DNA of 47,134 bases from Verrucomicrobiales bacterium (GCA_028047635.1 JAOFXR010000020.1:1-47134), one strand, 5' to 3'; shown: positions 17,859 to 27,386, counted from the stretch's first letter. The notes: generated by a model not told the origin, from the letters alone. A program made the numbers and translations.

Positions 17859-19232
17859 TTGAAAAGTCTAAAGCCAATTAATTTTCGAATTCTTGCAGGA
17901 CTTGCACTAGCGCTTCTTTTTGTTGCCTATTTGCTGCACCTCGCCGGAATCGATCGATGGGTAAGCCCCCGCGACGAATCCCGTCACTTCGAGGACATTG
18001 AGTTTTACACTGCTTCGGAGACTCCCAAACCAACCACTCCTCCGGCACTCTCTCGCAAAGAAGTTCAACGTAAGCAGACGAAAGAGAAACTCTTGTTTGT
18101 CTGGAAAGACACCAGACAGCATTGGACACGCGCGATGGCAGGACACGTCCCCCCTCGACTCGTCGATGATAAAAAACAGATGATTAGTCTGCCTGGAGGA
18201 GGGTCGATCCGCGTCGGTTGGGCGGGAATGGGATACCACCCCGACCTCAGTAGTTTTCCAATAAAAGAAAAATTCACACCCACAGAAGTAATCGTTCGCG
18301 GGGACACGTGGGAACCTCTTAATGACACGGCTTTTCGTGAATATCAGGAAGAAGTATTAGGATTTAAAAATACAGTTTCTCCCTTCCTATCAAGGTGGAG
18401 CCCCGGCAAGTCCTCTCTAGACTTACATTTCATTCATGAAGGGGTCCTGAATCTTCGTGCCGTCAGCACTGTTGAGCTAATAAATCTCGACACTTTGACA
18501 AAAGTGGATTGGAACACAGGCGGCAGTCTCAACAGCTATCGGGAAGGCGTCTTCCTTTCGATGCCAGCCATTGATATTTTTCACCCCGCGCGAATCGCAG
18601 CCGGATTCGATGTTGCCTACGGCGCTTTCGAGGAGGCAACATTTTCGATGAAAGCGGGCGAGCGGGAGAAGTTATCGGATCTCGAAATGGAGATTCTGGC
18701 GATCGAGCGCATTGGATACTCTTCAGGACACAGCAGCGGCTGCGTGAAGCGAACTAAAAATGAAGAAACGCGAACCACGGGATTCGAGATTGATTCCTCC
18801 CGAGACCCGGTGACTTCAATTCTCTTCTCACTCTCTCCCCAGGAAATGGGGCACTTCTGCGACATCGTCCTCGTAAATAAAGCAGGAGAAGAAGAAGTCA
18901 GAGAATTAAGAAAAACCTATCTCGTCGACTACGTAACTACCAAAACGCCACCAGAGGAACTGAGTGAACTGCGCCTGCGATACCGCCCCCACCAGGCTCG
19001 ACTTGTTTTCGAGCTTCCGCCACTGCCCGGCATTCCGGAGTCCAACCGCAATACGCAAAACCTGTTTGATGTGACCATTCCGCATCTCAAGATTACCAGA
19101 GAATCAAATCTCAAACGTGCCATCGCCAAATATGCCGCCGTCGAGATGCTCATCCCTGATGCGGCATTCCCCGGTGACTACTTCCCCCGTTACTACGAAA
19201 ACACGACAGCGCGGGAGTTGCTCAACGAATAG
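17859..19232 (+). CDS. Hypothetical single-pass membrane-anchored protein
   Basis: A 457-residue protein with an N-terminal membrane segment (residues 10-29, LAGLALALLFVAYLLHLAGI), followed by a large soluble part. It starts with TTG at 17859; the next in-frame Met is at about residue 92, so the TTG start keeps the anchor. A Pro/Thr linker (KPTTPPALSRKE) leads to the soluble domain. I recognise no motif: Trp/Arg-rich and beta-like patterns (SLPGGGSIRVGWAGMGYHP, PGDYFPRYY) are visible. It lies 44 bp after the HExxH membrane protein, so they are probably co-transcribed with efp. Function is not known. Confidence 0.6.
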   Translation: MKSLKPINFRILAGLALALLFVAYLLHLAGIDRWVSPRDESRHFEDIEFYTASETPKPTTPPALSRKEVQRKQTKEKLLFVWKDTRQHWTRAMAGHVPPRLVDDKKQMISLPGGGSIRVGWAGMGYHPDLSSFPIKEKFTPTEVIVRGDTWEPLNDTAFREYQEEVLGFKNTVSPFLSRWSPGKSSLDLHFIHEGVLNLRAVSTVELINLDTLTKVDWNTGGSLNSYREGVFLSMPAIDIFHPARIAAGFDVAYGAFEEATFSMKAGEREKLSDLEMEILAIERIGYSSGHSSGCVKRTKNEETRTTGFEIDSSRDPVTSILFSLSPQEMGHFCDIVLVNKAGEEEVRELRKTYLVDYVTTKTPPEELSELRLRYRPHQARLVFELPPLPGIPESNRNTQNLFDVTIPHLKITRESNLKRAIAKYAAVEMLIPDAAFPGDYFPRYYENTTARELLNE

Positions 19233-19417
19233 CTTGCCCACTACCCTGACAAGAATCAAATCCGACTGGAGCGAGACTTCTATACAATCAAAATTCCGAA
19301 GCCAACTCGTATCGATGAGATTTGGAAAAGCGTTCGTAAGTGGGCGAAGTTTTAAGGAGCCCGAAAGATTCAGGGAGTCACAGGTGATTTAAAAGTTCAG
19401 GAGTTACCATTCGCCAC

Positions 19418-19810
19418 TCACTTACCAAGCGTCTCTTCTTCTTTCATTCGCTCTAATCCCTCCTTAAGCATTGGATCCCACCAGTCGGGGATGTCGAAAT
19501 CTGATGTAGGCGTAAGATCGTTCGCTCCCGACACACTCACAATTCTCAATCCTGTTTTCGTCGTGTGTATCTTCACCCGCCACCCTTCGCCCCCCGGGGT
19601 CAGGCAGACCTCGTATTCATCATTATCGATACGGGTTACCCAGTGTCGGAGAGTCCATTTCTGATCCTTTTCGGGATCGATGTAGCCAGAGCTAACGACG
19701 CGCCCGTCGCTTCCGATGTGCATGAACTCGTTTTTCTCAAGACACTCGGAACAAGGCCATTTCCACATTCCACTGAAAGCCTCAAACGGATTATTTTCAC
19801 TGGAAAGCAT
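19418..19810 (-). CDS. Hypothetical 130-residue protein with CxxC
   Basis: A small protein without signal peptide or membrane segment. Cys20 and Cys23 form a CxxC pair (MWKWPCSECLEKN) that could bind zinc, and the C-terminal half is beta-rich (VRVSG-like strands, DIPDWWDPM). It starts 5 bp after the stop of the TPR-protease gene on the same strand, so it is the second gene of that operon. No function is assigned. Confidence 0.6.
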   Translation of the reverse strand: MLSSENNPFEAFSGMWKWPCSECLEKNEFMHIGSDGRVVSSGYIDPEKDQKWTLRHWVTRIDNDEYEVCLTPGGEGWRVKIHTTKTGLRIVSVSGANDLTPTSDFDIPDWWDPMLKEGLERMKEEETLGK

Positions 19811-19815
19811 TGAAC

Positions 19816-22395
19816 CTACTCTTCTTTTGAATCTTCTTTCATCTCAGTGAGCAATTCATACGCCTCCTGATACCGCAACGAATCGGCGAGCGAGTCGAGG
19901 ACGTAACGCTTTGCTTTTTCTTTATCCGTTCCGGCGAGAAGTCGAGCGATACGAAATCTCACTTCCGATGGATTGGCAGGATCAAGGGCGAGAGATTTTT
20001 TAAAAGCTCCAACCGCTGGTCCCGCTTCTTTAAGACCTTCATGAGCGCAGCCCTGACAGTAATGGGTACGCTCGTAGAAAGGATTGATTGCGAGGCTCCT
20101 ATCGGAGTTTGTCAGGACACCGCTCCAGTCGCCGGTATTGAATTTTGCTTCGATAAGGCGATTGTAGGCGGTCGGTGCTTCAGCAGAAAGACTTGCAAGT
20201 TTTTCGAGGACGGCGACTTCGCCAGCGGAGTCCCCTTTCTCACGGAGGGCTCCGGCCTTCATCGCATACCCGTTGCCCTGCCCTGCAAATTCGGGAAGCA
20301 AAGCGATAAGTTGATCGGCCGACTGTATCGCTTCCTCCCATTTTTCGGCCTTCAAGAGATTACCGGTGTGAATTTGCAGTCCCCACAGATTTCTTGGATT
20401 CTTTTTTACAAAGGCCCCTACCGCAAGACCGCTTAACGGATTCACTTCCTCTCTCGTTGGATCTGACCAATCCACGTCGTTCCCAAAATTAGTCGCAAGG
20501 TCCACGACCGTCTTAGCAAAGCCCTGCTCCAGTGCTTCTATACCTGTCGTGTTCTTTTCAATCGCCTCGTTGATAAGAACGCCTTCTGCAAGATCTGCGA
20601 GAATCCCGCGAAGGGAGTCCTCGCCAAAATTTTTCACGATGTAATCGACCACCAACATCGACTGGTAATAGGCAAACATGACATGCTCGCCGCTTTTCGG
20701 ACTGAAAAAGGCCTGGCTCATATTCCCAATCGGAGTGAGCGCTTCCTCCTCGAGAATCATCTTTCGATAGCGTGGCGACATCCGCTGCCCCCAGTTGGAT
20801 TGGCGCTGCATTTCCTCATAGACCGAGATCCCTTCGCTCAGCCAGCGGGGCATTTTATTATTCGTCGCAGTGAGAGTGACAACATGACAATACTCATGCC
20901 AAAGCGTAGCCTCCCAATTGCTCTTCCCTGAAGTCACACTACCCGGACTGTTCATTGTCACGACGGAGCCGAAACAAACTCCAAGCAACCCCTCACCGCC
21001 AAGCGCGCCGAACGAGCGAACCGCAAAGTCCTGCTGATTTGGATAAAACTCAATCAAGGTCGGCTCGTCGATCACGAGCCCGTATTTCTCACAAAGAACC
21101 GATTTCGCCTCGGTGAGTAAAGACACCACTTGATCGCCATAAATCGGAGCCTCTTCCGGCGGAAGCCGAATGATAAAGTCATCTGTGATCACAGAGGCAA
21201 AACTATCGATCTCCTTCTGAAGCACTTCGAGATTGTAAGCGAGGACGTTGTATTCGTCAGCCGCTCCCACTTCCTTTGCGAGTGGCCAGGCCTTCTCGAC
21301 CTCACCAAGCCTCAGATAATCGAGCGCCAACTGGAGTTTTGACGGGAGGTAATCAGGATCAAAATCGAGCGCCCGCTTCTGGGCTTCGGCTCCTTCGGCG
21401 TAGCGATATTTTTTCGAAAGCACCCGACCAATCACATGATCAATTTCAGGATTGCCCTTCCACACCGAAAGAGCCTTATCGCGCGCCATATCAAACTGCC
21501 CACTGTTTGGTTCGACCAGTTCAGCTAGAATCGCGCTGTAGGCCCACGCCATGGGATGACGGGGATTAATCGCCAAAACCACCTGCAATCGCTTCACTGC
21601 TTCTTCGTAGTTTTCAAAAATGATCGCATACTCGGCCTCAAGAAGAAGCGCACCAAAATGCCTCGGTGAGAGCACGAGGAGATCTTCGAGATATTTCCCT
21701 CCCAACTGGCGGCTCGTCGGAAAATAGGCGCGGGCCAATCCAAACAAGGTGTCAGTCCGATCGGGAGCCAGCTTCAAAGCCGCTTCGAAAGCGGTCGCCG
21801 CTTTTGCAAAATCATCTTTCTCCAGCGCAAGCTCACCGGTGTGAAGATGAGCCTCAATCACTCCTTCAGGAACGTCACGACCTTTGATCTTAGTTTCTTT
21901 AGCAGGGCCAAAATACTTCGCTATCACCGTATCAGGATCAGCACCGAGAATAACAGCGGCACGTCCAAGAAAAACCAAGTCGAGCGGCGTCCGCTCACGC
22001 GTCGGGACCGCTTGAGCTGCTTTATTAATGCCCATGAGGATCCGTTCAGCGTCTTCGTCGTTGCCGGTTTCATCAAAGAATGTGTGCGCTTCTAACAAAG
22101 CGCCGAGGGCATCGGGAAAGAGTTCCGTAGTCGCACGAGCCTCATCGAGCGCTTCCTCGTAACGACCAAGCGCCTTGAGTGCTTGAAACCGAAGCGTGCG
22201 CCACTCCCAGGAAGGCTGACCACGCTGCAGCGAATAGTCGCAGATCTGGACAATCATGTCGTAGCGCCCGGCCCTGAAGACCTCGCGAGCCATCGGTAGA
22301 TTGTCCTCGTCGTAATAACGTTTGTAGTCAGCTTGTCCGAAAACAGAACCGCTTAGGCTAATTAGCAAAATGATGAGAGAAAAAACGCGCCACAT
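19816..22395 (-). CDS. Secreted TPR protein with MA-like gluzincin protease domain
   Basis: An 859-residue protein with signal peptide residues 1-20 (GSVFG-Q). TPR-like helical repeats occupy about residues 30-395 (e.g. GRYEEALDEARATTELFPD, NYEEAVKRLQVVLAINPRH) and again about 690-850 (ALDPANPSEVRFRIARLL). Between them lies a peptidase-MA-like domain with the gluzincin zinc motif His500-Glu501-x-x-His504 (LWHEYCHVVTL) and Glu521 (RWLSEGISVYEE), placed as in family M-type HExxH...E proteases. The likely site of action is the periplasm or outer surface. The combination of TPR and MA-like domain is common in PVC bacteria, but the substrate is unknown. The first gene of a two-gene operon. Confidence 0.78.
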   Translation of the reverse strand: MWRVFSLIILLISLSGSVFGQADYKRYYDEDNLPMAREVFRAGRYDMIVQICDYSLQRGQPSWEWRTLRFQALKALGRYEEALDEARATTELFPDALGALLEAHTFFDETGNDEDAERILMGINKAAQAVPTRERTPLDLVFLGRAAVILGADPDTVIAKYFGPAKETKIKGRDVPEGVIEAHLHTGELALEKDDFAKAATAFEAALKLAPDRTDTLFGLARAYFPTSRQLGGKYLEDLLVLSPRHFGALLLEAEYAIIFENYEEAVKRLQVVLAINPRHPMAWAYSAILAELVEPNSGQFDMARDKALSVWKGNPEIDHVIGRVLSKKYRYAEGAEAQKRALDFDPDYLPSKLQLALDYLRLGEVEKAWPLAKEVGAADEYNVLAYNLEVLQKEIDSFASVITDDFIIRLPPEEAPIYGDQVVSLLTEAKSVLCEKYGLVIDEPTLIEFYPNQQDFAVRSFGALGGEGLLGVCFGSVVTMNSPGSVTSGKSNWEATLWHEYCHVVTLTATNNKMPRWLSEGISVYEEMQRQSNWGQRMSPRYRKMILEEEALTPIGNMSQAFFSPKSGEHVMFAYYQSMLVVDYIVKNFGEDSLRGILADLAEGVLINEAIEKNTTGIEALEQGFAKTVVDLATNFGNDVDWSDPTREEVNPLSGLAVGAFVKKNPRNLWGLQIHTGNLLKAEKWEEAIQSADQLIALLPEFAGQGNGYAMKAGALREKGDSAGEVAVLEKLASLSAEAPTAYNRLIEAKFNTGDWSGVLTNSDRSLAINPFYERTHYCQGCAHEGLKEAGPAVGAFKKSLALDPANPSEVRFRIARLLAGTDKEKAKRYVLDSLADSLRYQEAYELLTEMKEDSKEE

Positions 22396-22487
22396 ACGAC
22401 TCTAATGAAGCGGATAAACCCCATGTGGTAAAGGCCGCGTTCAGGCTTCGATGCCGAAACCAACTGCGTTCCCTTCGGCCGACAAAC

Positions 22488-23233
22488 TCAATCAGGAACG
22501 ACATCGCCAAAGGCTTTTACCTCCCCCCACTCGCGCCCTCTTTCTAAAAAGGGCTGCACATCAACCGCGTAGACATCACCATCGACCGCTCGAATGTAAT
22601 TTCGAGGGTGAGCATCCTGAGCCAAAACCCCATCCTCTTCGCGAAGAAAACTCACATTTTCCCCGTCTCTCGTGAATCCAAGCCCGGTCATGAACTCACA
22701 CACCGCCTCCATTGTCGGGACACCCTCCATTGGATCAGGAAGAATGTAGCGTTGAGAAGTGACGATACTCAGGCCATCGGGACGTTCCCAAATCCCCTCA
22801 AACCGGACGTCATCCCCGAAGACAAGGTTAGAAAGACGCAACCGTCTCAGATACCCAAACGGGGTCGAATAACCTGAAGGGCCAAATCCGGCGTAACCCG
22901 CAAAGGTCGATTTCCAGAAACGATCCTCATGTGGGTCGTGGAAAATTTCGTGTTCCATGCCGCCTTTCCCGTAATCGAGAGAAGGTAAATCGGCACGAGT
23001 TAGGAAACAGTCACGTTCTTTTGCGAACGCGGTGAGATTTCGAAACTGGTCGGCGACGGCTCGCTCCCAGGCTTCAGCCGGATCCCGTGGTGGTGGAACA
23101 TCTGCCACTCTGCCGCCTGCTTCACGAGATCTCGATCCGCCTGCGATAGAGGCCGTTTCTGCTTCATCAAGCTCCATATCCGCTTCGCTTCGGAGCGGGA
23201 AATGGGCTTTGGGTCTGCCTTGCTGACGCTCAT
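22488..23233 (-). pseudogene. Kinase-like protein (polyvalent-protein kinase type), frameshifted
   Basis: Two overlapping minus frames appear to be one gene of about 248 residues. The upstream frame (23233, MSVSKADPKPISRSEAKRIW) ends near codon AAEWQMFHHHG; the downstream frame (from about 23085) gives DPAEAWERAVADQFRNLTAF and then the conserved part. One more G in the short G3 run (plus-strand C3 at 23084-23086) joins them. The C-terminal half has LRLSNLVFGDDVRFEGIW, VTSQRYILPDP and a catalytic-loop-like AQDAHPRNYIRA with a following AVDVQPF, resembling the serine/threonine kinase-like domain found in polyvalent and PVC proteins. Function is unclear. The lesion may be a base-calling error. 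Confidence 0.5.
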
Positions 23234-23271
23234 CTGCTAGAAAGTAGAGTAATTATTGAGGATTTCAACAA

Positions 23272-23286
23272 TTAAGGATTTCTTAA
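23272..23286. promoter_or_regulatory. Palindrome TTAAG-N5-CTTAA in the divergent scpA upstream region
   Basis: TTAAG-GATTT-CTTAA, followed by GTAAA, lies between the kinase-like gene start (23233) and scpA (23393). It shares TTAAG...CTTAAGTAAA with the element before efp. Confidence 0.35.
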
Positions 23287-23392
23287 GTAAAAAGGCGCTC
23301 CGAAAAAGCTCAACTATCGTGCCAACTCCTCCACCTCTCGCCTTGCAAATGTCCTCCGCTGGCGCTTTGATCTACTCAACCATTCGATCTTT

Positions 23393-24271
23393 TTGAACGA
23401 CGACACCACAGAAGCAGAGGAACCTCAGATTCCAGAAAGTGAAACGCCCACGGAAACGGACGTTTCAGAAGAGATTGCCGTCGCAGAAGAATCGGATTCG
23501 GAAGCGATGCCTTCTGATGAAGAGGCGCCCTCTAAAGATTTCAGCGAGTCCACCTACAAAGTGGAACTCGATATGTTCGAAGGGCCTGTGGATCTTCTTC
23601 TCTACCTCATTAAAAGGGACGAGATCGATATCTACGACATTCCTATCGAGACCATCACTAAACAATACATGGCATACCTTGAGACCTTCAAGATGCTGAA
23701 TATTGGCCTCGCTGGAGAATTTCTCGTCATGGCGGCGAACCTTTGTTACATTAAGAGCCGCATGATGTTGCCGAAACACGTGCAGCCTCCCGAGGAAGAT
23801 GCGGATGAAGAGGATCCACGCTGGGATCTGATTAAGCAGCTCATTGAATACAAAAAGTTCAAAGAAGCCGCACGCCAACTCGCCGAGAAAGAGGAAACGC
23901 AGCAGAATCTCTTTTCCCACAAGCCGGACAAGATTAAAAGCGCAGAAGGCGAAGAGCGTCCCCTTTCCGATGACGTCAGCGTTTTTGACCTGATCCGTGC
24001 CTTCCAGAGTATTCTTGACCGGTTTCAGGATGACAGTCTCGGCGAGATCGTCGATGATCAGTTCACCGTGAGCGACAAGATCGCCTACATTCTCGATCAA
24101 GTGGACCCCGGCGGCACGATCAGCTTTATTGACCTCTTCAAAAGCGCGGCGAGCAAGAATGAAATGATCGTGACATTTCTCGCCGTTCTAGAGCTCATGA
24201 AGCTCAACTATTTCAAGGTTCAGCAAAAAGTTGTCCTCGGGGAAATCAATCTGAGACGGAACGAATTTTGA
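23393..24271 (+). CDS. scpA: Segregation and condensation protein A
   Basis: A 292-residue kleisin that bridges the SMC heads and works with ScpB in chromosome organisation. The signature N-terminal part of the kleisin is YKVELDMFEGPVDLLLYLIK (about residues 56-75), with KSRMMLPK and a C-terminal winged-helix region. Residues 1-50 are a Glu/Asp/Ser-rich extension not seen in the typical ScpA, so the TTG start at 23393 is uncertain, though no upstream stop excludes it. scpB follows after 92 bp and pheA after that. The smc gene is not in the window. Confidence 0.9.
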   Translation: MNDDTTEAEEPQIPESETPTETDVSEEIAVAEESDSEAMPSDEEAPSKDFSESTYKVELDMFEGPVDLLLYLIKRDEIDIYDIPIETITKQYMAYLETFKMLNIGLAGEFLVMAANLCYIKSRMMLPKHVQPPEEDADEEDPRWDLIKQLIEYKKFKEAARQLAEKEETQQNLFSHKPDKIKSAEGEERPLSDDVSVFDLIRAFQSILDRFQDDSLGEIVDDQFTVSDKIAYILDQVDPGGTISFIDLFKSAASKNEMIVTFLAVLELMKLNYFKVQQKVVLGEINLRRNEF

Positions 24272-24363
24272 TGGCGCTCAAAAACCGCGTGAGAATCCAC
24301 TTTAATTCCCGTGAATTCAGCGCAATTTACGAGCCATCCCGCCACCTCTCTATAGAGACCTAA

Positions 24364-25164
24364 ATGGAACTGATTCACATCGTCGAGGCCTTGATTTATG
24401 CCGCCCCAGAACCTGTATCTTCCGCTGAAATAGCGAAAGCAGTTCGACGGGCAGCTGAAGACTCAGCCATCCCCGAAGCACAAGAGTGGGAAACGATCAA
24501 CGCTTCCGACATCGAAACCGTGATCTCTGAACTCGATGAGAGATTAGTGCAGACCGGAAGCGCGATTCAACTGAGCGAAGGTTCAAATGGTTGGCGCTTC
24601 GTGACCCGTGAGATCTACGCCGACTGGATTCGCGCGCTTCTTCCCGAGATGCGCCCCGAGAAATTGAGTGCCGCGGCTCTCGAAACGATCGCGCTGATTG
24701 CCTATCGCCAGCCCATCACCAAAGCTGACATCGAGGCCGTTCGCGGAGTCTCTGTCGATGGACAAATTCAAAAGCTAATCGATCGCCGTCTAATTCATAT
24801 TGCCGGTCGCGCCGATCTCCCGGGCCGCCCCATGCTCTACGAGACGACTGAAGATTTCATGGAGCACTTCGGGATTAAGGAATTGGATGACCTTCCCAAT
24901 GCCTCCGAATTACGCATCGTTGAGTTGCCGACGCCCGAAGAAGAGCCAGCAGAGGAAGAAGTTGCCGATACCGAAGAAGCTGAAACCGCCGAAAGTGAAG
25001 AAGTCGACGACAACGCCGCCCGAATTGCCGCTCTGGAGGCCGAAGAAGAATCGGCTGAAGCGGAATCTGATAACGAAGAAGAATCCGAAGAAAGCAGCGA
25101 AGCAGAGGAAATTAAATTTTCTGAAGACGACGCACCGGAGGAAACCGAGCAGCCTGCCAACTGA
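24364..25164 (+). CDS. scpB: Segregation and condensation protein B
   Basis: A 266-residue winged-helix protein that dimerises and binds ScpA in the SMC complex. The conserved core covers about residues 1-185: [40 protein letters not shown] and [20 protein letters not shown]. From about residue 195 to the end the sequence is strikingly acidic (Glu/Ala/Asp runs), about 70 residues longer than the usual C-terminus. The start is the ATG at 24364. pheA starts 13 bp after the stop and may be co-transcribed. Confidence 0.92.
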   Translation: MELIHIVEALIYAAPEPVSSAEIAKAVRRAAEDSAIPEAQEWETINASDIETVISELDERLVQTGSAIQLSEGSNGWRFVTREIYADWIRALLPEMRPEKLSAAALETIALIAYRQPITKADIEAVRGVSVDGQIQKLIDRRLIHIAGRADLPGRPMLYETTEDFMEHFGIKELDDLPNASELRIVELPTPEEEPAEEEVADTEEAETAESEEVDDNAARIAALEAEEESAEAESDNEEESEESSEAEEIKFSEDDAPEETEQPAN

Positions 25165-25177
25165 CCCCTAAATTTTT

Positions 25178-26236
25178 ATGAGCCTCGAAGAACAGCGCAT
25201 CAAAATCGATGCCATCGATACCGACATCATCCGCCTTCTCAATGAGCGAGCCGACGTTGTCCACGAAATCGGTGAGATCAAGAAAAAGAACGGACTCGAA
25301 ATCTACGCGCCCGAGCGTGAAGAGAAATTGCTCCGTAGCCTCTGCCAAAAAGGAGAAGGAGGTCGCCTGCCAGATGACTCGATTCGCGCAATTTACCGCG
25401 AGATCATGTCGGCAGCACTCGCGCTCGAAGAGGATCTCAAAATCGCCTACCTCGGGCCTGCAGGAACCTGGACCCATCAGGCTGCAATTGGCAAATTCGG
25501 TCACAGCGTAAAGTATCTTCCTCAGCCGAGTTTCGGAGATGTCTTCAATCAAGTCGAGCGACGCATCGCGGACTATGGAGTCGTGCCGATTGAGAATTCA
25601 ACCGAAGGAGCCGTCACGCACACGCTCGATCTCTTCGCCGACTCTCCCCTGAAAATCTACGGTCAGGTCATGCTCTCAATTGAGAACAATCTCATGGCCA
25701 ATTGCCCGCGTGAAGAAATTCAGCAAATTTACAGCCATCCCCAGATCATTGCTCAATGTCGCGGCTGGCTCTCAAAGAATTTCAACGAAATCCAGCCGGT
25801 CGAGAAATCGAGTTCTGCTGCTGCCGCCGAAATCGCGGCGAAGGAACCCAATGCAGCCGTCCTCGGGGGCTCACTTCTTTCGGAACTTTACGGCATCGAT
25901 ATGCTCGAGCGTTCGATTCAGGACATCGCGAATAACACGACTCGCTTCCTCGTCATCAGCCACAAAACCTGTCCGCCGACCGGCAATGACCGCACTTCGG
26001 TCATGTTCTCCGTTCGTGATGAACCAGGCTCTCTCCACCGCGCTCTTGAGCCCTTCGAAAAGCTTTCGATTAACATGTCAAAAATCGAAAGCCGCCCCTC
26101 GAAACGCCGCGCATGGGAATACTACTTTTTCGTCGATATAGCAGGCCACTGCAAAGATCCCGAGTTGGCGAACGCCATCGAGGAGATTGGCAAGAATTGC
26201 TCATTTGTTAAGACACTCGGAAGTTATCCTGCTTAG
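25178..26236 (+). CDS. pheA: Bifunctional chorismate mutase/prephenate dehydratase (P-protein)
   Basis: A 352-residue enzyme converting chorismate to prephenate and then to phenylpyruvate in phenylalanine synthesis. Domains in order: AroQ-type chorismate mutase (about 1-85, IDAIDTDIIRLLNERADVV), prephenate dehydratase (about 88-270, IAYLGPAGTWTHQAA and the catalytic TRF in NNTTRFLVIS), and a regulatory ACT domain (about 275-352) with the ESRP phenylalanine-binding motif (SKIESRPSKRRAWEYYFF). All expected motifs are present and the length is normal. It sits 13 bp after scpB and converges with the oxidoreductase gene. Confidence 0.96.
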   Translation: MSLEEQRIKIDAIDTDIIRLLNERADVVHEIGEIKKKNGLEIYAPEREEKLLRSLCQKGEGGRLPDDSIRAIYREIMSAALALEEDLKIAYLGPAGTWTHQAAIGKFGHSVKYLPQPSFGDVFNQVERRIADYGVVPIENSTEGAVTHTLDLFADSPLKIYGQVMLSIENNLMANCPREEIQQIYSHPQIIAQCRGWLSKNFNEIQPVEKSSSAAAAEIAAKEPNAAVLGGSLLSELYGIDMLERSIQDIANNTTRFLVISHKTCPPTGNDRTSVMFSVRDEPGSLHRALEPFEKLSINMSKIESRPSKRRAWEYYFFVDIAGHCKDPELANAIEEIGKNCSFVKTLGSYPA

Positions 26237-26276
26237 TAGGTCATGCCGTAACGGCTGACTGCATTGCGTAATCCCG

Positions 26277-27353
26277 CTATTCTCCCACCAGCGGCAACGC
26301 TTTACCCTCCCTCGCGCTTTCATAGGCGGTATCGACGATCTGCTGACCGATCCTCGAAGTTTCAATACTCAGTGGGCCCTCAATCGGCAGGTCCTGCTCA
26401 AGGCAACTGAGGAAATACTCGATCGGATTCCGGAAAGGGGCGCTCAGAGCCGGCGCTTCAACCTGTCGCCCCTCCGGCGAAGCCGCATCCTGCAGCGTCA
26501 CAAAGGACTCATAGTCGTAGCTGGAAATCGTGCCCGCCGTGCCCTTGACGACAAAGCCACACTTCGGCTGCGGCTGATGCGTCCAGGGGTCTGAGAACGT
26601 CCCCCACTTCGTTTCAAATTTCGAAAGTCCACGCGCATACCGAGCCACCGTGATGCTGTGTTCATCCACTTCGAGGCCACTGCCGTTTCGATCCCACATC
26701 GCCATCACATCGATCGGTTTCTGACCGCCGTTGAACCAGGTTCCCAGTGTGGTGCCATAGCCCAGATAATCCTGCATACTCCCCCCGCCTTCCGACTCGC
26801 GATAGAACCAACTCGCGTCCTTATCCTCCGCGGTCGGTTCGTGTTCGATCTTATCCGCGCCGTGCCACAGTGGTCCGCGATTGCCATCGTAAAAATGTAC
26901 CTCACAGACCTCGCCGATTGATCCTGACGCAATTAACTCGTGACACTTCACGTGCGACGGAACCCATGCCAACGGCCAGTTGATCGCAAGCCGCTTTCCT
27001 GTTCCTGCCATCGCAGCGATCATGCGATCGGCCTCGTCGAGAGTCGCCGCGAACGGTTTCTCAACGAGAATATGACATCCAAACGGAGCCACTTTTTCGA
27101 CCCATTCGGCATGCCTCGCTGCCGCTGGGCAAAGAATCACGAGATCCGGCTTCGTCGCGTTGAGGCACTCTGTGTGGTCAGTAAACACTTGATCACTTTG
27201 CAGAGAAAAATTCGTCGTCGCCTCAACCATTCGGTCAGGCTTCTCGTCAGAAATCCCGACAAGATCCACCTGTGGGTGATCGTAAGCTAAACGCAGGAGA
27301 TCACCCATGTGGAAATGATCAAAATTGATCCCAGCTACTTTCCAACGTTTCAT
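26277..27353 (-). CDS. Gfo/Idh/MocA-family oxidoreductase
   Basis: A 358-residue NAD(P)-dependent oxidoreductase, probably acting on a sugar or inositol-type substrate. The N-terminal Rossmann domain carries the family EKP motif (HILVEKPFA, Glu98-Lys99-Pro100), and the C-terminal alpha/beta domain follows from about residue 125. The usual glycine-rich start is altered here (GINFDHFHMGDLL), as in a PVC subgroup of the family. The nearest minus-strand gene upstream is an MFS transporter, suggesting uptake and oxidation of the same compound. The substrate cannot be named. Confidence 0.85.
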   Translation of the reverse strand: MKRWKVAGINFDHFHMGDLLRLAYDHPQVDLVGISDEKPDRMVEATTNFSLQSDQVFTDHTECLNATKPDLVILCPAAARHAEWVEKVAPFGCHILVEKPFAATLDEADRMIAAMAGTGKRLAINWPLAWVPSHVKCHELIASGSIGEVCEVHFYDGNRGPLWHGADKIEHEPTAEDKDASWFYRESEGGGSMQDYLGYGTTLGTWFNGGQKPIDVMAMWDRNGSGLEVDEHSITVARYARGLSKFETKWGTFSDPWTHQPQPKCGFVVKGTAGTISSYDYESFVTLQDAASPEGRQVEAPALSAPFRNPIEYFLSCLEQDLPIEGPLSIETSRIGQQIVDTAYESAREGKALPLVGE

Positions 27354-27386
27354 TTCAAATCACAGTAAAGCCGGATAAGCTAATCC

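Noticed and set aside
19233-19417. Gap between the anchored protein and the CxxC gene
   Set aside because: Convergent region without a supported gene, strong hairpin or repeat.
23465-24100. Open frame antisense to scpA
   Set aside because: Antisense shadow of the Glu/Asp-rich scpA coding strand; no family motif.
26245-26255. Palindrome GCCGTAACGGC between pheA and the oxidoreductase gene as a terminator
   Set aside because: The loop would be a single base or only a 3-bp stem remains, and no T run follows.
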